Position numbers and translations under genes: made by a program. Shown here piece by piece: positions 1-11,205 of a DNA stretch of 64,000 nt. The DNA is taken from NCBI RefSeq assembly GCF_002994745.2, contig NC_037088.1, forward strand, positions 46,740,911-46,804,910, given 5' to 3'. Under the pieces are notes generated by a model, which saw only the letters and a list, made by a program, of their open reading frames with translations, had not been told where the DNA came from and searched no databases. Source of the stretch: Rosa chinensis. Taxonomy: Eukaryota > Streptophyta > Magnoliopsida > Rosales > Rosaceae. How positions within the stretch are numbered: position 1 is the first letter of the stretch; every line of letters starts with the position of its first letter.

Positions 1-2
1 CC

Positions 3-86
3 TCTAAAGCTGTTTGGAAGGCCTTGGGAGTTAAGGAGAGCAGCAGCGACTGGGGTGAAATGAAAATATTCTGGTCTGATGCCTGA
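3..86 (+). CDS. Kiwellin, 3' end only (cut by window edge)
   Basis: The last 27 codons and stop of a kiwellin gene enter from the left edge. The frame reads [20 protein letters not shown], then KIFWSDA and a stop. This matches the C-terminus of the complete kiwellin at 60350-60919, with a two-residue insertion (SS) before the DWGEM motif. Kiwellins are secreted, cysteine-rich double-psi beta-barrel proteins of fruit and cell wall; some bind fungal effectors (family knowledge). An AATAAA polyadenylation signal lies at 133-138. This gene points towards the other kiwellin, which is on the opposite strand about 60 kb away. Only the end is visible, so integrity of the gene cannot be judged. Confidence 0.85.
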   Translation, partial: SKAVWKALGVKESSSDWGEMKIFWSDA

Positions 87-327
87 TCGAGTGACTGCCT
101 CTATATTGTAATAGACTTCCTCCCTGTTATCGAATAAAGAGTGAAGATCGAAGGTTCATAGTAACAACTAATAAGTAATAAATAAGAGCAATCTTCAGTA
201 GCTACTCATATGCTGAATTGCTGATATTGGAGGCGGTAATTTACTCAAAAGTATATGCATGTTAAAGGTCAGACTATCTTTTAGTTTGATCTTCGGTTCT
301 TTGTTCATGAATAGAAAACTGTTGTAA

Positions 328-946
328 GGGCATCTCCAACAATGGAGTCAAAAGCCAAAATGACTAAGGGATTTTTTTTTCACCATCTCCAATCCAAATC
401 AAAAGGGTGTCAAAATGGCTTTTGAGCCATACCTTGAGTCAAAATGACTAAAGAATGAAGGTAGAAAGCCAAAATGGCTTAGGAGAAGAAAGCTGGGCCC
501 CACCTTCTACTATTCAAAATGAGTGACTCTGATTCACTCCTCATGAATTCGATTCAAAATGGAAGGCTAAGATTAATTGATACCAAAAATTAAAAAATAT
601 ATATATAATTACTTCATTTCTAATCTGACAGTCAGAAAAATGCGATGAATTAAATTCAACGGCTAATAATAGAGTAATGTAGTTTTAAACGAGAAAAACT
701 TGAAAAAATAAAATAAAATTTTCTAAAAAAAATTTAAACGACGATATATTATATAAGATTATTATGTATGATATATAAATTCATATTATAGTTAAATAAT
801 TATCTAAAATAATTAAAATTATGAAATGGCTATGACTTTAGACTAAAAGGGGTTGGAGATGCAAAATATGAATGAATAGTAATGACACTAGGGGTGTCAG
901 ATTTTCCAAATGACTTTAGCTTTTGACTAAAGGGTTGGAGATGCCC
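328..946. mobile_element. Tourist-like MITE (PIF/Harbinger-related), 619 bp
   Basis: The element starts GGGCATCTCCAAC and ends with the inverted GTTGGAGATGCCC, flanked by TAA on both sides (325-327 and 947-949). A three-base TAA/TTA target duplication is the signature of the PIF/Harbinger superfamily. Subterminal copies of the motif occur inside (catctccaatcc near 383, ttggagatgc near 853). It has no coding capacity. The termini resemble those of the autonomous-looking Harbinger element at 7533-11634 (GGGCAACTCCAAC), so that family may have mobilised it. The inverted paralogous arm near 60090 shows the same site without the insertion. Confidence 0.9.
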
Positions 947-949
947 TAA

Positions 950-1273
950 TCAATGGACTAATGAAGATATATCCTTAAATATAAAGTAGAAATATCACTT
1001 TGGTGATCGAATTATGTTTTGCTCGATATTTTGGTCATCCAATTTTTAAAACCTTCACTTTGGTCATCGAACTATATAACCGTATATCACTTTTTTCATT
1101 CCGTCTGTTTTCTCTGTTTAGATGGGACAATTGAATCTCACACGTCTAATAGGTAGGGTTATATTTGTCAATTCAATTAGAAAATAGTTAGACTGTAGGA
1201 GAGACTATGGGTCAAACATATACTGTACTCTCTCTGCCTCTCTCAGCCAAAAGGTTTTCACGCTATCTCTCTG

Positions 1274-1305
<32 letters not shown>

Positions 1306-2289
1306 CTCTATGTTTATTAGATTTCAAGCCATAAAGCAAAACCTTTGAATACCTGGAGGTATTTTCGAATTGATGGAGAGCCACCCACCTACAAAGGCAT
1401 GTAATTGATCCCTTGATTCTTTTTATTGTTTGTGACTTTGTGGAGCCTTAATCTTTATGGGTTTTGTGTTGCTGTGCTCGTGGAGCAGTGTTTGGGAACT
1501 AGGGATTTGCTGATTTTTTCTTAAAAATTGGGGCAATTATGTTTTGTTTATGGCATTTGTTTGTAGAAATTGGGATTACTGCGGGCTCCTTTCTTCCACA
1601 CCCATACATTCTAAAGGAAGGGAGGTGGCTTCATCGAGGAAAAAAGAAAAAGAAGAGAGGTGGAATGCAGACTTTGTTTGGCATTATTGGATTGCAAGTG
1701 GCGTCCAGACTTTGTTTAATCAAAGTTGGATTGCTTTGTTTAGTCAAATTTGGATTGCTTGCTTTGTTTTATCAAAGTTGGATTTGGAATTTGCTACTTT
1801 CACATGGATAAAGGTTTTATTATTATTTTTTTTAATAAAAATGGTTGCCTAATAAAATTGAGATTGGAGTTTTGAGGTTTTTGGGTGTCTTTGAGTTAAG
1901 AAGGTTTGGGATTTTGGCTGTGTGTGAGTTAATTGCTTTAGGGTACTACTATGCAGCAAGGCGATGCAAATGAAAAAGATTATCAAAATGTTCAGCAAGA
2001 TGGCAATGCAAATGATGAACATAGAATGCAGAATGCTCAGCAATGTGGCATTTCAAATGGACATAGTTCTGAAAATGTTCGTGATGAGGTAATCATTCAT
2101 AAAATGAGAATGTCAAAGCTTAAATGTAAAATCAGGTTTTTGAGCCATTGCTCGGTTTTATTTGATATTTGCTGGGCCTATGTGCCTCTAGGCTTATGTG
2201 CCTCTTTTGTCGGGGTCTTGTACGTCTTGTATTTGATTTGATCCTTTGGATCTTCTTATACAATCAACCTTTGATAAAAAAAAAAAAAT

Positions 2290-2321
<32 letters not shown>

Positions 2322-2590
2322 ATAAAAACTCGTGGAGTCAAAGTTAAATTCATTTGTTATACCTTTCTTCATAGACTAAAATTCTGAAAGGTATTCCATA
2401 TTTTCACCATACTGACCACAGGAAGTTTCAGGGTTTCAGGTTAACGTAGGCACTTGCGCACCACAATAAGGAATTAAGTTTAGTCCAACAAAATGTGGTA
2501 AATAAGTCCAAGAAGATATTTGATTCCTTGTCTCCATATCACGTACTACAAGAATGGTAGAATATAATTAACTTGAAGAATCTGTTCAAC
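950..2590. other. Gene-poor stretch with repeat remains
   Basis: No convincing gene is seen. A (CT)n run lies at 1274-1302. The phrase 'ctttggtcatcgaactat' style repeats at 1000-1080 look like the end of an old DNA transposon, but no borders could be fixed. A short Gln/Asn-rich open frame at 1951-2090 has no recognised domain. From about 2185 the sequence resembles a plant LINE 3' end (gtcttgtacgtcttgtattt), followed by an A-rich tail at 2277-2290 and a (TAA)n run to about 2318. No target duplication was identified, so this is a weak call. Confidence 0.4.
1274..1302. repeat. (CT)n microsatellite
   Basis: About 14 uninterrupted CT dinucleotides. Confidence 0.9.
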
Positions 2591-2599
2591 TGTTGGTAT

Positions 2600-2605
2600 T
2601 ATAAA
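2600..2605 (+). promoter_or_regulatory. TATA box of SDR-1
   Basis: TATAAA lies 66 bases upstream of the SDR-1 start codon. Paralogues SDR-2 (5542-5548) and SDR-6 (TATATAT at 53348-53354) have TATA-like elements at nearly the same distance. Confidence 0.65.
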
Positions 2606-2670
2606 GGGAGAGTGGCCTTCAGTTATCCCAAATCTCAAAGTGAATAGAAGTTCCTCCCAGCTAATTATCG

Positions 2671-4187
2671 ATGGCAGAATCAACCAAAAGGTAATGCTAC
2701 AACTACTACTACTACACATCTGTAACAGTTTCTTCTTTTTCTTCTCTCTTTCTGAACTTGCTTCTTGTCTTTTGCAGGTATGCAGTTGTGACAGGATCAA
2801 ACAAAGGAATCGGATTCGAAACTGTAAGGCAGTTAGCCTCAAAGGGAATCACTGTGGTCTTAACTGCTAGAGATGAGAAGAGGGGCCTTGAAGCTGTTGA
2901 GAAACTTATGGATTCTGGCCTCTCAGGCCAAGTTGTTTTTCACCAACTTGATGTGGCTGACCCTGCTAGTATTACTTCTCTGGCACAATTTATCAAAACT
3001 CAGTTTGGAAAACTCGATATTTTGGTATTGTCGAACTTCTTTCCTTGAAAAGTTTCTGTCCTTTGGAGTTGAGCTCATCAATACTACTTTTCTCAATAGT
3101 AGCACATAGATGTATTAGATTGAGGGATTGAGGACTTGACCGTGCTTTGTTTTCCTTTGTTGGTAAAATAGTATAAAATTTTGATTGTTGAACTTTGACA
3201 GGTTAACAATGCAGGGATTTTAGGGGCTATAGTTGATGCTGATGGTCTTAAAGATGCAATTGCATCTGGTGCTGTAAGTCTTTTAGCTTATTTCTTTGTT
3301 GTTCCACTACTGGACACTAAAAGGCGCACTTTTTGATGAAATGATGCTTCTAAACCATGGTTAATTATGTGGCTCTTAGCTTCTCTTTGGGGTTCATCTG
3401 TTTCGTTTCTCAGCATATAACACAATTCTATTCATAGCCATTGACAACTATATGCTTACATTAGTTCAGTGTACTAATGTGAAAATTGTAGTTTGATCTT
3501 CGGTTTACCCAAAGGTTGGTCTATTTGAGTTGATCCCATGCCTTTTTCATGTATCTGTGCAAAGTAATCATCTGAAGAGTTCAAGAGACCGTAAAAAAAA
3601 TAAATTCTTTTTCTTACTGGTGCATGCAGGGACCAGGACAGATTGATTGGAAAAAGTTGTTGACTGAAACTTACGAGTTAACAGAAGAATGCTTGCAAAT
3701 AAATTATTATGGAGCTAAAAGAACAGCTGAAGCACTAATTCCACTCCTCCAGCTATCTGATTCACCAAGGATTGTTAATGTTTCATCCGGTTCGGGGAAG
3801 TTAAAGAACATACCAAGTGATCGAGTGAAAGGAGTTCTTAGTACTGATGTCGAGAACCTAAGCGAAGAGAGTGTAGATGAAATAGTGACAGAGTTTTTAA
3901 TCGATCTCAAGGAGAGTTTACTTGAAAGCAAGGGTTGGCCTTCTGTGATGTCAGGCTATACAGTCTCAAAAGCAGCAATGAATGCATATACAAGGATTCT
4001 AGCCAAGAAGTACCCCGCTTTTCGTGTCAACTCTGTCTGCCCTGGCTTTGTCAAAACAGATATTAACTTAAATAGCGGCTTCATACCTGTTGAAGAAGGT
4101 GCTGCAAGTGTCGTGAATTTAGCATTGCTGCCTAATGATGGCCACACAGGCCAATTCTTTTCTCTGTCTGAAGTGCAAAGTCTTTAG
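2671..4187 (+). CDS. SDR-1: NADPH-dependent short-chain dehydrogenase/reductase, menthol dehydrogenase-like
   Basis: Exons are 2671-2690, 2778-3024, 3202-3273 and 3630-4187, giving 298 residues, the usual length for this monomeric plant SDR group (neomenthol dehydrogenase, menthone reductase and salutaridine reductase relatives). The cofactor loop TGSNKGIG is near residues 13-20, followed by the TARDEKRG segment that favours NADPH in this group. Exon 3 carries NNAG. The active site shows NVSSGSG (catalytic Ser) and YTVSK (Tyr and Lys), then VCPGFVKTD. No signal peptide is seen, so it is probably cytosolic and reduces a small ketone or aldehyde; the substrate cannot be predicted. The start is fixed by the conserved context caacaatggcagaa-type start and a 20-nt first exon shared with all paralogues. 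It lacks the intron that splits the last exon of SDR-5. Intact. Confidence 0.92.
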
Positions 4188-5166
4188 ACGAAGATTGATT
4201 TATACCAATATACGTCATTATGTCAGTTGTAATTGAATAAATTTTGAACCGCTGTTTCTGAATAAAATTCAGTGAATCTGTTATGTAGTGCGTTTTAAGC
4301 TATATATCCCCTTGGAGATTGCAGTCCTAATTCTGCAGTTATATCGTTCTTAAATACATAAATGATGCAAGTATTAGGAGCAAAATGGAATAAGTTGATG
4401 AACAATAAATGGTATCATATATTGCCGTGTTTCTCAAACAAGGGCGAGTGATCTTATGCTTGCAAAAAGCTATTAATATGCTCCTCTAATTTGAGACACT
4501 CATCGAGAACACATGAAGTGTCCTCAATCCTCTCTATTCCACTGTCTCAAGGAGAAGGAGATAATGTAGTGGTCTGTCATGACTTTGACAATAATGCTAA
4601 GTAATCTGTTAAAGCAGACTCTTGGTTTTCTATGCAAGAACGAACAACAGTAATGAAGAATCATGTAATCACTAATCACTAATCACTAACAAGGGCAGCA
4701 AGTTTTTGGAATCAGTAATAAAGAATCATTCAATCATTTCCTTAGACCAAATGATATGTCCTCCATTACTAATATCAGTGAATGCAATTGGAGAAATTAA
4801 TATTCTCCAACAAATCCATTCACGTCTTAAATCCTTGGGATTAAACATTGATTAATTCAATTCAAGCATCTGAGATAATCGAATTGACTGCGCAGATTAC
4901 ATAACCAGTAACACTCAATGGATGACATAATTATGTTGCAACACATATATCATGATGTGATTAATATGATTATCAAGATTAATCACATCCGCAAATGAAA
5001 CAATTAAAACTACAGTTTATCTTTTACCAACAGTGGTATAGGAGCCGAGTTTCGATTATAGTAATTGTTGTTATGTGTTTCAGTATCATCCTTGTAAACT
5101 GGAAAGCTGCATTAAAGCCACCGGGGGTAAGTCTTGTAGCGGGTTGTGGAGGAGCTACCGTGTTCT
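4188..5166. other. Intergenic region between SDR-1 and SDR-2
   Basis: No gene is seen. Around 5022-5045 the words ccaaca followed by gtggtataggagccgag resemble an LTR end plus a decayed initiator-Met primer-binding site (TGGTATCAGAGCC). An old LTR remnant may therefore cover part of 4600-5050. Its left border could not be found. Confidence 0.35.
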
Positions 5167-5361
5167 GGGAGTGGATCCTCTCCTAAGCTCTTTTATTACC
5201 TGAGCTTCCTAAGCTTTGAAGCAGATGATGCCATGCGGCTCTCTTCAGTCTAATGCCCTACATTTGTTCTTCAATCTAACGGTTTTGTACACGTGGCATC
5301 ATCTGGTAAAAAGCATAGGAAGCTCAAGACAAAAATGAGCTCAGGAGAGGGATCTGCTCCC
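5167..5361. mobile_element. Small MITE with long inverted repeats, 195 bp
   Basis: The two ends form a near-complete inverted repeat of about 70 bp: gggagtggatcctctcctaa at the left pairs with the complement of aggagagggatctgctccc at the right, continuing into the gatgatgcca block. GTTCT flanks both sides (5162-5166 and 5362-5366). No coding capacity. The superfamily is uncertain because the visible target duplication is only 5 bp. It sits about 180 bp upstream of the SDR-2 TATA box. Confidence 0.75.
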
Positions 5362-5541
5362 GTTCTTTAGGCCATCTTCTTTTTGGCTTTTTGCTGCAAT
5401 AAAAAGATATTGACTCTTCCAGAAGCTAAGCAGAAGACCATTACAAGAAAATCGTCATTTTCTTCTTCTACAAGATATTTGTTTAAAATGTGTTGCCTTT
5501 ATTTACTAGCGCGCCATTCAGGTCAACTCAAACCCATGGCC

Positions 5542-5548
5542 TATAAAT
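5542..5548 (+). promoter_or_regulatory. TATA box of SDR-2
   Basis: TATAAAT lies 70 bases before the SDR-2 start codon, at the same spacing as in SDR-1. Confidence 0.65.
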
Positions 5549-5617
5549 CTGAAATCCCAAAATGTAATCTCAAATCTCAAAACACACAAGCAGACTTCCG
5601 ACTACATCTTGTAAAGA

Positions 5618-6803
5618 ATGGCAGAAGCAACAAAGAGGTATCTACTCCATGTCCTTAATTTAACCACTTCAATACCAATTCTCTCACTTTTTGCTTTTCT
5701 TTCTTACTTATGTTCTGATTTTGCTTCTTGTCTTTTCCAGGTATGCAGTTGTTACAGGATCAAACAAAGGAATTGGATTCGAAACTGTAAGGCAGTTGGT
5801 CTTAAATGGAATCACTGTGGTCTTAACTGCTAGAGATGAGAAGAGGGGACTTGAAGCTGTTGAGAAACTGAAAAAGTCTGGCCTCTCAGGCCAAGTGATT
5901 TTCCACCAACTTGATGTGGCTGACCCTGCTAGTATTGCTGCTTTGGCACAATTCATCAAAACCCAGTTCGGGAAGCTCGATATCTTGGTATGTTTAAATT
6001 TCATTTCTTGAAAATCTTTTATCATTTTGAATCAAACTCATCAATAATAGTGCAATGCTCATTAGCATATAGATGAAAGTGATGTGAAAAAACTGTTAGA
6101 TTGAGTGATTAGATATATCAAGCTTAGTTTTTGATGTTGTGGTAAACTAGCTAGAAGAGATTATAAGACAGTTGAATTCTGGCAATAGGTGAACAATGCA
6201 GGGATTGGTGGATCCATAATTGATGCTGATGGTGCTAAAGCTGCAGTTGCAGCTGGAGGACAAATTGATTGGCAAAAACTGGTAACAGAAACTTATGAAT
6301 TAACAGAAGAATGCTTGCAAATCAATTATTATGGAGCTAAAAGAACATCCGAAGCACTTATTCCACTCCTTGAGCTATCTGATTCACCAAGAATTGTCAA
6401 TGTTTCATCCTCTATGGGAAAGTTAAAGTACATGCCAAGTGATAGGGTTAAAGAAATTTTTACTGATGTAGAGAACCTGAGGGAAGAGAGTGTAGATGAA
6501 GTATTGACAGAGTTTCTTAAGGACTACAAGGAGGGTTCACTTGAAAGCAAGGGCTGGCCTTCTTCTATGTCAGGCTATACAGTTGCCAAAACAGCACTAA
6601 ATGCATATACAAGGATTCTAGCCAAGAAGTACCCTGGTTTTCGTGTCAACTGTGTCTGCCCCGGCTACAAAACAGATTTGAACTTCAATGCCGGTGTCGT
6701 GCCTGTTGAAGAAGGTGCTGCAAATTCTGTGAGGTTAGCACTGCTGCCCAGTGATGGCCCTTCTGGCAAATTCTTTGTTCGGTCTGAAGTTAGCATATAC
6801 TGA
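5618..6803 (+). CDS. SDR-2: short-chain dehydrogenase/reductase, menthol dehydrogenase-like
   Basis: Exons are 5618-5637, 5741-5987 and 6189-6803, giving 293 residues. It is very close to SDR-1: TGSNKGIG cofactor loop, [12 protein letters not shown] at the start of exon 3, NVSSSMG with the catalytic Ser, YTVAK with Tyr and Lys, and VCPGYKTD, where SDR-1 has one more residue (VCPGFVKTD). Exon 3 runs straight from NNAG through GQIDW into the catalytic domain. SDR-1, SDR-3, SDR-4 and SDR-5 all have an intron at that place, so this copy has lost it, together with two residues. Likely a cytosolic NADPH-dependent carbonyl reductase; substrate unknown. Intact, with its own TATA box. Confidence 0.92.
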
Positions 6804-7529
6804 TGTCGTAGGAGAAGATTGTTTCATGCAAATGAATGTCACTTGTCACGAGCACCATTTTTTTTAAATGCTAATGAATCACTGATGTAATAAGTATGTT
6901 GTAACATACATTAGACTATTGAGATCTCAAAGCATTATTTCTCTTTTTCTAGCCCATATGGTTTTATAAATATGAAATCATGAAGATTGTTGTTAGAGTC
7001 TATTGCTCCGACGATATAAACACATCCCTGCAAATAAGACCTTGAGGTTTCTTGGGATACAGTCGAATTATATATAAAACAGAAGTCCAAATTAGTACCC
7101 TATCAAGTTTGATTACTAACTTTAATAACTTCAAATAAATAACCGATGTATCTACTCACTATCTTAATTTCATTTTTTTTCTGATCATAACTTCAATAAT
7201 TGTGATGGAATCTCATAGACTGGCCGCACCAACACCTAAAGTCAGTTGTATGTACCTAACTTATAACATCAATACAGAGCTATCGTTTGGATCCCTTCAA
7301 CCTTGTTTGGAAATCTTATCAAACATCTGGGCTCTTTTCGGTAACAGGTACTTAAGCATGTGTAAATTTCAATAGCTTGCTATAGTTAACTAAATGTACT
7401 AATTACTTTGTCTGACATGGAAATGTACTTGTGATGTTCATTTCTCATTTAGTGGTTGCTTAATTGTGATGACATCCCCTAATTGTAGCATTTTGAGTTT
7501 GCAAACAGGTAACAGAGGAAATGAGAATC
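6804..7529. other. Intergenic region upstream of the Harbinger element
   Basis: AT-rich with no gene or clear element seen. The Harbinger element at 7533 has inserted into this spacer, whose other half resumes at 11638. Confidence 0.5.
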
Positions 7530-8266
7530 TAAGGGCAACTCCAACCATAGGCACCATTTGGGGGTGCTATTCTCATTTTAGCACCCCCTTGTTGCACTAT
7601 TCATATAGGACTCAATTCTCATCTCCAACCATAGGCACCATTTGGGGGTGCTATTTTCACTATTCTTGACTAAAATATAATATGAGTATAATTTTGATGA
7701 ATATTATATTAAAAATATGTTAATTTAATTAAATAAGGTTAAAAAATAATTTAACATTTCATCATAATATTTAAAAATTATTCTTATTATTTAATGAATT
7801 TAAAAAAATATTTTAATTTTTTTTTTGTCGGCATATACGACAAAAGTGTCGGCACATACGAATAAAAATCTAACTATTTAGATCATAATAGTTAAAAATT
7901 ATTCTTATTATTTAAAAATTTTAATTTTTTTTTTTGTCGGCATATACAACAAAAGTGTCGGCACATACGACAAAGAATCTAACTATTTAGAAGATATTTT
8001 GATGTTTTGTGTCGGCATATATGCCAAACAGCCGAATTTCGATGTGATTTAAGCGCCACGTGTCAATCTGTAATTGGTTGTCCAAATTACGGTTGATTCT
8101 TTGTCCGCCACGTGTCATATCTTATCTAATTATATGAACTCAAACCGTCCATAAATATGGGGTCATTGTCATCCTCATCTCTCACAAATTCACAAACACT
8201 TCTCATACCCAAATCACACAAATCTTTCTTTCTTTTCCGTTTTGATTTTGTCAAACCATTTCTGCA

Positions 8267-9604
8267 ATGAATCGTTTGACGAAATGGTTGCAGAAAGATC
8301 AAGAAGAGGCCGTCACGAGAAGTCGTCGACGAGCCTTGATGATGTCTGCCGCTGCCTTGCAAATCCAAACTTTGGAAGATGAGGATTCACAATGGGGTGG
8401 TTCTTCAGAAGGTCGTACCTATAAGGCGAGGGATCGAGAGTTGATGGATCTTCGACTCAAAGCTCAATACTTCACGGATCCGTGCAGGTATGAACCAAAC
8501 ATATTTCGTAGGCGATATAGAATGCAACCTTGGGTCTTTGACAGGATGATGCGCGACATGGCCAACTACGACCCATATTTTGTTCAAACAAGAGATGCTT
8601 GTGGGAGACTAAGCTTATCCACTGAACAAAAGCTGACATGCGCCATGAGAATGCTCGCGTATGGCATCACAGCTGATTTCTGCGATGATTACCTAGATAT
8701 TGCGAAGACCACTGCCATTGAGATTTTTGAGCACTTCACAAAAGCAATCTGGAATGTGTACCATGAGACTTACCTCCGCCGACCAACACCGGCAGATTTA
8801 CGAAGGCTGCTTGACAAAGCTGAAGAACGGGGATTCCCGGGGATGGTCGGTAGTCTTGATTGTATGCACTGGCAGTGGAAAAATTGTCCCACAGGATGGG
8901 CAGGGCAGTATACTGGCTACAAAGGGAAACCGACAATCATCTTAGAGGCGGTGGCCTCCTATGATACTTGGATTTGGCATGCCTTCTTCGGACTTCCAGG
9001 TTCCCTGAATGATATTAACGTCCTTGGATGTTCACCGTTGTTCAATGCCCAATGCGTTGGTGAAACCCCTGAAGTGAGGTACCAGGTACGTAATAGGCAT
9101 TATCATCAATGTTATTACCTAGTTGATGGCATATACCCTAAGTGGGGGTCATTTGTACAAACAATCCGAAACCCGAGGTCGCCGCAGACACAACATTTCA
9201 CAAGGATGCAGGAAGCATACAGAAAAGACGTGGAGAGAGCATTTGGTATTCTCCAAGCTCGTTGGGCAATCATAAGAGGACCAGCTCGTGGGTGGAGTAA
9301 GGAGAACCTTCAATACATCATGATGACGTGCATTATCTTGCACAATATGATTGTTGAAGATGAGCGTGATGAAGATGCAGCACAGCCATTTGATCCAGAT
9401 GATATCCCAACCAGACCAAGGAAAGCAGAGATATATAAGAGACCAGAAATGGACACCGATGTTCATCGCAATCCGCAACAACTAAATCAATTCTTGCGTC
9501 GTTATAGGGAGGTTAGATGTCCAGTGATGAATAAAAACCTCCAAGACGATCTAGTCGATCACCTATGGTCCATGAAGTTACAAGCTGATCAGAACCAGCA
9601 GTGA
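8267..9604 (+). CDS. PIF/Harbinger transposase (DDE_Tnp_4 nuclease)
   Basis: A single uninterrupted 445-residue frame. It shows the DDE nuclease of the DDE_Tnp_4 (PF13359) type: first Asp in MVGSLDCMHWQWKNCP (about residues 197-212), second Asp in GLPGSLNDINVL (about 243-254), and Glu in VERAFGILQARWA (about 323-335). The N-terminal part (RRRYRMQPWVFDRMM) is the usual helical region of these proteins. Its job is to cut and rejoin the element's inverted repeats at TWA targets, normally with the help of the Myb-like ORF1 product encoded on the opposite strand. The start is the first ATG after a 5' leader, and the stop is followed by a T-run. The length is normal for the family. The gene looks functional at sequence level. 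Confidence 0.93.
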   Translation: MNRLTKWLQKDQEEAVTRSRRRALMMSAAALQIQTLEDEDSQWGGSSEGRTYKARDRELMDLRLKAQYFTDPCRYEPNIFRRRYRMQPWVFDRMMRDMANYDPYFVQTRDACGRLSLSTEQKLTCAMRMLAYGITADFCDDYLDIAKTTAIEIFEHFTKAIWNVYHETYLRRPTPADLRRLLDKAEERGFPGMVGSLDCMHWQWKNCPTGWAGQYTGYKGKPTIILEAVASYDTWIWHAFFGLPGSLNDINVLGCSPLFNAQCVGETPEVRYQVRNRHYHQCYYLVDGIYPKWGSFVQTIRNPRSPQTQHFTRMQEAYRKDVERAFGILQARWAIIRGPARGWSKENLQYIMMTCIILHNMIVEDERDEDAAQPFDPDDIPTRPRKAEIYKRPEMDTDVHRNPQQLNQFLRRYREVRCPVMNKNLQDDLVDHLWSMKLQADQNQQ

Positions 9605-9858
9605 GGAGTTTTTTTTTTTTGTGCTTTCAATAAGTAGTCATGTTGTCATGATAAGTGGTCATGGCTTACTTTAGTTGTGTGCTTTTAATTTGTGTTGTGT
9701 GCTTTTACTTTGTATTGTATGCTTTTAATTTGTGTGGTGTGCTTTATTATGAAAATAAAAGTTCAATGCTTTTTTTCAAAGATGAGATCTACTCAACAAA
9801 ATAATTTTTATTATCATAATTTAAAACACAAACCATTCAAAGCAACTAACAATATTCA

Positions 9859-10884
9859 TTACATCCAAGATGTCTCGCCAAGTGGATCATAAGTGGTCAA
9901 GCTTGTGTTGTCTCCTTCAGGAGGTGTAGGATCTTGAGATTGTTCCGGGATGCTTGAAGTTTGTGCCTCCTTATCAATTATTTGTTGTTGCTTCCTCTCC
10001 CAATAACTCCTCTTTCTTGGGGTGAAAATTGATGGATCCACCTGCATCGTGCGAGCATCCTCAACGCGTTGCTCAATTAGTTGACCTTCCTCAAACTGTC
10101 TTTGCCTTTGTTGGTACTCGCGTTCTGTTTGTTCATAACATTTCTGCATTATTTGAACTCGAAGGCCATCCGCATCCTGCTTATTGCTTTTTTTCTTAGC
10201 TAGCTTCTGTGCTTTCTGTCCTTGAGGACGTGCCTTTCTTGATGACGGAAGCTCATCCTCAGTAGTGGGTGTTCCATCGTCATCCAAGCATGACATGATT
10301 AGGAACACTAAAGTAGGTGTTATCCATTGATGGCGTTTTCCCAAACTTTTCCGTATTTTTCAAGTATTGCCAACAATGGTCAAACAAAAAATCACAACCT
10401 TCCGAGTCGTAGTACGTTGATTTAACATTCATGAGCTACATATAATATTAAGTAAATAAAATATTAAAAAAATGACCTTGGCTTAGTATAAATCGATCAA
10501 TAAAAATATAATCATTATTATACATATTAAACATTATTAAACAACTACATATAATCATTATTAAACATATTTCAATATAATTACCTCGTCCTCCATATTT
10601 TCGCCGCTTCTCCGTTGAAAGTGTTCGACCTTGTTAAGAGCTTGGCGCCACTTCATACATGCCGGACTTATTTTCTTCCAACGAGCGTGGCAACTAGAAT
10701 GTGTTCTATCCATGCAACCGGCCGGTTTGTGAGCATTGTACTCCTCCGCCACACGACTCCACAATAAGTCCGACTTTTGATCTTTTCCAACGCAACCATC
10801 ACCCCGAACGGTGATCCAAGCTTGGCAAAGAATAACTTCTTCATTGTGCCTCCAAGAATCCCCTCTTGGAGCCATTTTTTCCAA
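9859..10884 (-). pseudogene. PIF/Harbinger ORF1, Myb/SANT-like DNA-binding protein, probably frameshifted
   Basis: The first exon (10884 down to about 10573) encodes a trihelix/Myb-like domain with the pattern SWRHNEEVILCQAWITV, then LWSRVAEEYN and CHARWKKISPACMKW, ending at a gt donor just after MEDE. A second exon begins near 10435 after tag (conserved YYDSEGCDFLFDHCWQYLK). It runs into a stop unless the frame changes near 10290. The downstream frame encodes the NAM-associated C-terminal region (SSRKARPQGQKAQKLAKKK, then EREYQQRQRQFEEG). Such proteins bind the transposon ends and recruit the transposase to the nucleus. One single-base indel seems to separate the two halves, so I treat it as damaged; a mis-assigned splice is the alternative. 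Confidence 0.7.
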
Positions 10885-11179
10885 GACAAAAAAAAAAGGA
10901 AGATATATTTAAGAACAAGAAAATGGGTTAATGAATGAGAAATTGTGAAGGAGATGGAGGATATTTGGTGTGAGAAAATAGAAAAGAATGGGTTGGTATT
11001 TATAGAATTTCCTATATTTTACTGTTCCAACGGATATATTTTTTTCCCATAATTTTCTGGTTTTTATTTTATTTTTCTGGAACAAAAATGAAATAATAAC
11101 CATTCATTTAATAAGAGCCGTTGATAAGGTTTTTTCCCTCAAATCTGACCCATCAGATCTAAATAGATCCGTTCAGTGT

Positions 11180-11205
11180 AAAAAAAAAAAAAAAAAAAAA
11201 AAAAA
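11180..11205. repeat. Poly(A) run inside the Harbinger element
   Basis: Twenty-six consecutive A residues in the non-coding right part of the element. Confidence 0.9.

Larger units (their letters stand above)
1..985 (+). repeat. Inverted duplication arm A (kiwellin 3' end plus downstream flank)
   Basis: This stretch, with the MITE at 328-946 taken out, is homologous to the reverse strand of 60070-60436. Shared blocks are the kiwellin C-terminus, the 3' UTR start (both read gtgactgcctctatattgt after the stop), a block around 285-315 matching 60120-60160 (tagtttgatctt core), and the words around the MITE insertion point ending in aatgaagata. Beyond about 985 I no longer see similarity. Confidence 0.75.

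Noticed and set aside
1951..2241. 96-residue Gln/Asn-rich frame
   Set aside because: No domain, intron pattern or homologue is visible, and its end lies in LINE-like sequence.
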